Source: Balneola sp. (GTDB lineage: Bacteria; Bacteroidota; Rhodothermia; Balneolales; Balneolaceae). From it: DNA of 64,000 nt. How positions within the stretch are numbered: the stretch's first letter is position 1; every line of letters starts with the position of its first letter. The position numbers were made by a program, and so were the translations under genes. This document shows positions 62,247-64,000 of the stretch, piece after piece. The stretch lies in contig NZMW01000010.1 of NCBI GenBank assembly GCA_002694685.1, positions 1 through 64,000 on the forward strand, read 5' to 3'. The notes beneath the pieces were generated by a model. That model ran no database searches. It worked only from the letters and a program-made list of their open reading frames with translations, and had not been told where the DNA came from.

Positions 62247-62987
62247 TCAGTTCTGATATTCTTCAAAGTACGCTTTAATGCGTTTCGCATTCACTCCCAG
62301 ATCACCCCGTCCTATTCTTGATTTTGAACGCACATCAATTGTACTTCCTGATGCGGCAGTATCTACCCGTATTACTACATCATCAATAAAACCGAACCAG
62401 GCTAGTTTTTCAAAAGCCTCAATTCGCCCTTGCTCTCTGTTTTCTCCTACCAGCTTCCAAGGCATTTCACGAGCTGCTTCCAGTGCGCGGTCGTAAGCTT
62501 CATCGTAGTTGAGGGCAACTTGCAGTGGTTCTAAGTTCGTATAGAATTCTTTTTGTGCTTCAGCTGTTTCCTCACCTGCATATTCTACCGGATTTGGTGC
62601 GTCTTTTCTTAGCGGAGCAATAGCCACAAATTCTGGCGGATTTTCAGTATCTGTAGAAATATCATGTATTGGGGGGTAACCCTGCTGAACTTCACTATAC
62701 CAATAACCAATATTTATGATCGCAAGTACAGCTAAAAACATTCCGGCCATTCCGGAAACTGCCATGTTTTGAGTCTTATTCTTCATTCGGAATAAGCCGA
62801 TGCCCGCCAATATACCTCCAACTATTGCAGCTCCTGTCCCCCATGGGATAATGCTGAAGCCCGTACTAAAATGCCACCAACCCCACTGATAGCCATAGCC
62901 GGAAAGTATAACTGCAAGTCCCCCTGCTATTGAAATACTTGTTCCCCATTTTATAAGACCTGTCCCTTTTTCTGCGGGTTCCGTCAT
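62247..62987 (-). CDS. DUF1499-domain membrane protein
   Basis: The 246-aa protein has three N-terminal membrane helices (residues 12-110) and a DUF1499 domain (about 120-246). The domain is recognised by LQVALNYDEAYDRALEAAREMPWKLVGENREQGRIEAFEKLAWFGFIDDVVIRV and IDVRSKSRIGRGDLGVNAKRIKAYF. The function is unknown. It is preceded by the adenylate kinase gene on the same strand, about 150 bp away with a terminator in between. Confidence 0.92.
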   Translation of the reverse strand: MTEPAEKGTGLIKWGTSISIAGGLAVILSGYGYQWGWWHFSTGFSIIPWGTGAAIVGGILAGIGLFRMKNKTQNMAVSGMAGMFLAVLAIINIGYWYSEVQQGYPPIHDISTDTENPPEFVAIAPLRKDAPNPVEYAGEETAEAQKEFYTNLEPLQVALNYDEAYDRALEAAREMPWKLVGENREQGRIEAFEKLAWFGFIDDVVIRVDTAASGSTIDVRSKSRIGRGDLGVNAKRIKAYFEEYQN

Positions 62988-63100
62988 TTTTTATCTCCTA
63001 TTTTTTAGCTAATGCTCAGTTTTAATACATAAAAAAGGCTCTTAATCGTTCCAGCCGAACCTTTTACTACTCTTTGTTACAGCCGCCAAAATATATAGGC

Positions 63101-63125
63101 AAAAAAAATCCCGCCGAAGCGGGAC
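63101..63125 (-). terminator. Terminator after adk
   Basis: TCCCGC and GCGGGA form a stem with a CGAA (TTCG on the minus strand) tetraloop, followed on the minus strand by a run of T. Confidence 0.93.
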
Positions 63126-63136
63126 AATCATTTTAA

Positions 63137-63691
63137 TCAGGAAAGCTGGTCGGTTATCCGCTCGAATATCTCATCAATGGACCCCATACCCTCTATTTTC
63201 TGCACCTTGTTTTGCTTTTGGTAGTGCTTCATAACTGGCTCAGTTTCATCATAATAAACCTTAAGCCTTGTTTTAACTTTCTCTTCTGTATCATCTGAAC
63301 GACCTTCACCTCTGGAGAGAATGCGCTTAATCAACTCTTCTTCCGGAACGGAAAGGAGGATAAAAGCATCGAGCGAATCATTGTTCTTCTCAAGGAAAGC
63401 ATCAAAAGCTTCCGCCTGTACAACTGTTCTCGGAAAGCCATCCAAAATATATCCATCCTGATACTTTTCTTTGGCAAGCTCATCAGCTACCAAGTCTACA
63501 ACGGTTTCATCAGGGACTAGCTCACCGGCGTCAAGAATTGACTTCACTTTAACGCCAAGGGGAGTTTTATTTTTAATTGCCGCCCGAAATATATCCCCGG
63601 TCGAAAGATGAGGGATGTTATACTCGTTTTGCAACAATTTTGCCTGTGTTCCTTTTCCCGCGCCCGGAGGGCCAAACAGAATAATATTCAT
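63137..63691 (-). CDS. adk: Adenylate kinase
   Basis: The open frame starts at 63745, but Met19 (63691, MNIILFGPPGAGKGTQAKLL) is the right start because the P-loop follows directly; this gives 184 aa. NMP-binding (STGDIFRAAIKN) and YILDGFPRTVVQAEAFD motifs are present. The LID is the short type (LSRGEGRSDDTEEKVKTRL) without zinc cysteines. It interconverts AMP, ADP and ATP. It lies downstream of rplS on the same strand. Confidence 0.97.
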   Translation of the reverse strand: MNIILFGPPGAGKGTQAKLLQNEYNIPHLSTGDIFRAAIKNKTPLGVKVKSILDAGELVPDETVVDLVADELAKEKYQDGYILDGFPRTVVQAEAFDAFLEKNNDSLDAFILLSVPEEELIKRILSRGEGRSDDTEEKVKTRLKVYYDETEPVMKHYQKQNKVQKIEGMGSIDEIFERITDQLS

Positions 63692-63802
63692 TCTTAAAAA
63701 AGCTTGGTTATCAATTATAAATAATTTACTTAGGCTAACAGACAATCATCCCAAGGCTTCAATGAAGCCAGTAGATTGCCTGCAATCAGCCGGTAAAAGT
63801 AT

Positions 63803-64000
63803 TTACTTCTTAACTTCTTTGTCTTTAATACGAGCTGCTTTACCACGAAGGTCGCGCAGATAGAATAATTTAGAACGTCTTACTTTTCCTTTTTTCTTCA
63901 CTTCAATTTGAGCGATGAAAGGAGAGTTCAGTGGGAAAACACGCTCTACACCAACATTACTACTGATTTTTCTTACAGTGAATGTTTTGTTAGGGCCGCT
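63803..64000 (-). CDS. rplS: Ribosomal protein L19, C-terminal part, cut by the window edge
   Basis: A continuous minus-strand frame from base 64000 to TAA at 63803 encodes 65 residues. They contain [44 protein letters not shown] and [17 protein letters not shown]. This matches the C-terminal half of L19, a protein at the 30S-50S interface. The start codon lies outside the window. Confidence 0.97.
   Translation of the reverse strand, partial: SGPNKTFTVRKISSNVGVERVFPLNSPFIAQIEVKKKGKVRRSKLFYLRDLRGKAARIKDKEVKK

Noticed and set aside
63692-63745. 18-residue N-terminal extension of adenylate kinase
   Set aside because: The family starts directly before the P-loop; Met at 63691 gives the normal N-terminus.

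Overview
The window looks like chromosome of a member of the Bacteroidota/Balneolota lineage (Balneola/Gracilimonas-like; inferred, not tested). The reasons are secreted proteins ending in a NYPNPFNP-type T9SS sorting domain, a TonB-dependent receptor with a carboxypeptidase-regulatory plug domain, LytTR and OmpR regulators typical of the group, and no ordinary Gram-positive or proteobacterial operon layout. Most genes lie on the minus strand.

Region 1 (1-12.5 kb) is accessory. The left edge cuts a minus-strand TIR / STAND-NTPase / WD40 protein whose WD40 repeats are almost uniform at DNA level. Next comes a plus-strand two-helix membrane protein of the DUF4231 (SLATT-like) family. Both resemble parts of immune systems. 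Two 127-bp direct repeats (3874-4000 and 12281-12407), each made of the 3' end of a tRNA-Arg gene plus its terminator, bracket 8.4 kb. That segment holds an apparent three-gene minus-strand operon: a small lipoprotein, a subtilisin-like protease with dockerin-like repeats and a T9SS tail, and a large beta-propeller/Fn3/cohesin-like protein with a T9SS tail. I read this as tandem accretion of integrated elements at a tRNA-Arg locus. No integrase is visible.

Region 2 (12.5-19.4 kb) is a heavy-metal efflux operon: a His-rich leader protein, a TolC-like channel, a small His-rich lipoprotein, a His-rich membrane-fusion adaptor and an HME-RND pump.

Region 3 (19.4-31.9 kb) is regulatory and envelope-related. 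It has a PrsW-like intramembrane protease, a secreted HExxH peptidase with a propeller and barrel-like tail, and an ECF sigma factor followed by a probable membrane anti-sigma protein. The anti-sigma protein carries 37 tandem copies of a nine-residue SPDF repeat. Then come an RsbW/RsbV-like partner-switch pair, a TonB-dependent receptor, a two-component system and a DoxX protein.

Region 4 (32-42.4 kb) is mostly housekeeping: YceI, a LytS/LytTR-type pair with a lipoprotein, isoaspartyl peptidase, an acidic protein, purine nucleoside phosphorylase, DivIVA with two small coiled-coil membrane proteins, YggS, Nif3, and a zinc-ribbon-family protein that has lost every cysteine.

Region 5 (42.4-64 kb) starts with a large BspA/DUF285 repeat protein carrying an internal sorting-domain-like module. 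It continues with RNase P RNA (with a long extra hairpin), SmpB, a site-2 protease, arginine deiminase, SirB1-like and DUF3052 proteins, a sodium symporter, an S9 peptidase, DUF72, a DksA-like protein short of cysteines, two paralogous secreted proteins, an MFS transporter, an ATP-grasp enzyme, DUF1499, adenylate kinase and the 3' end of rplS.
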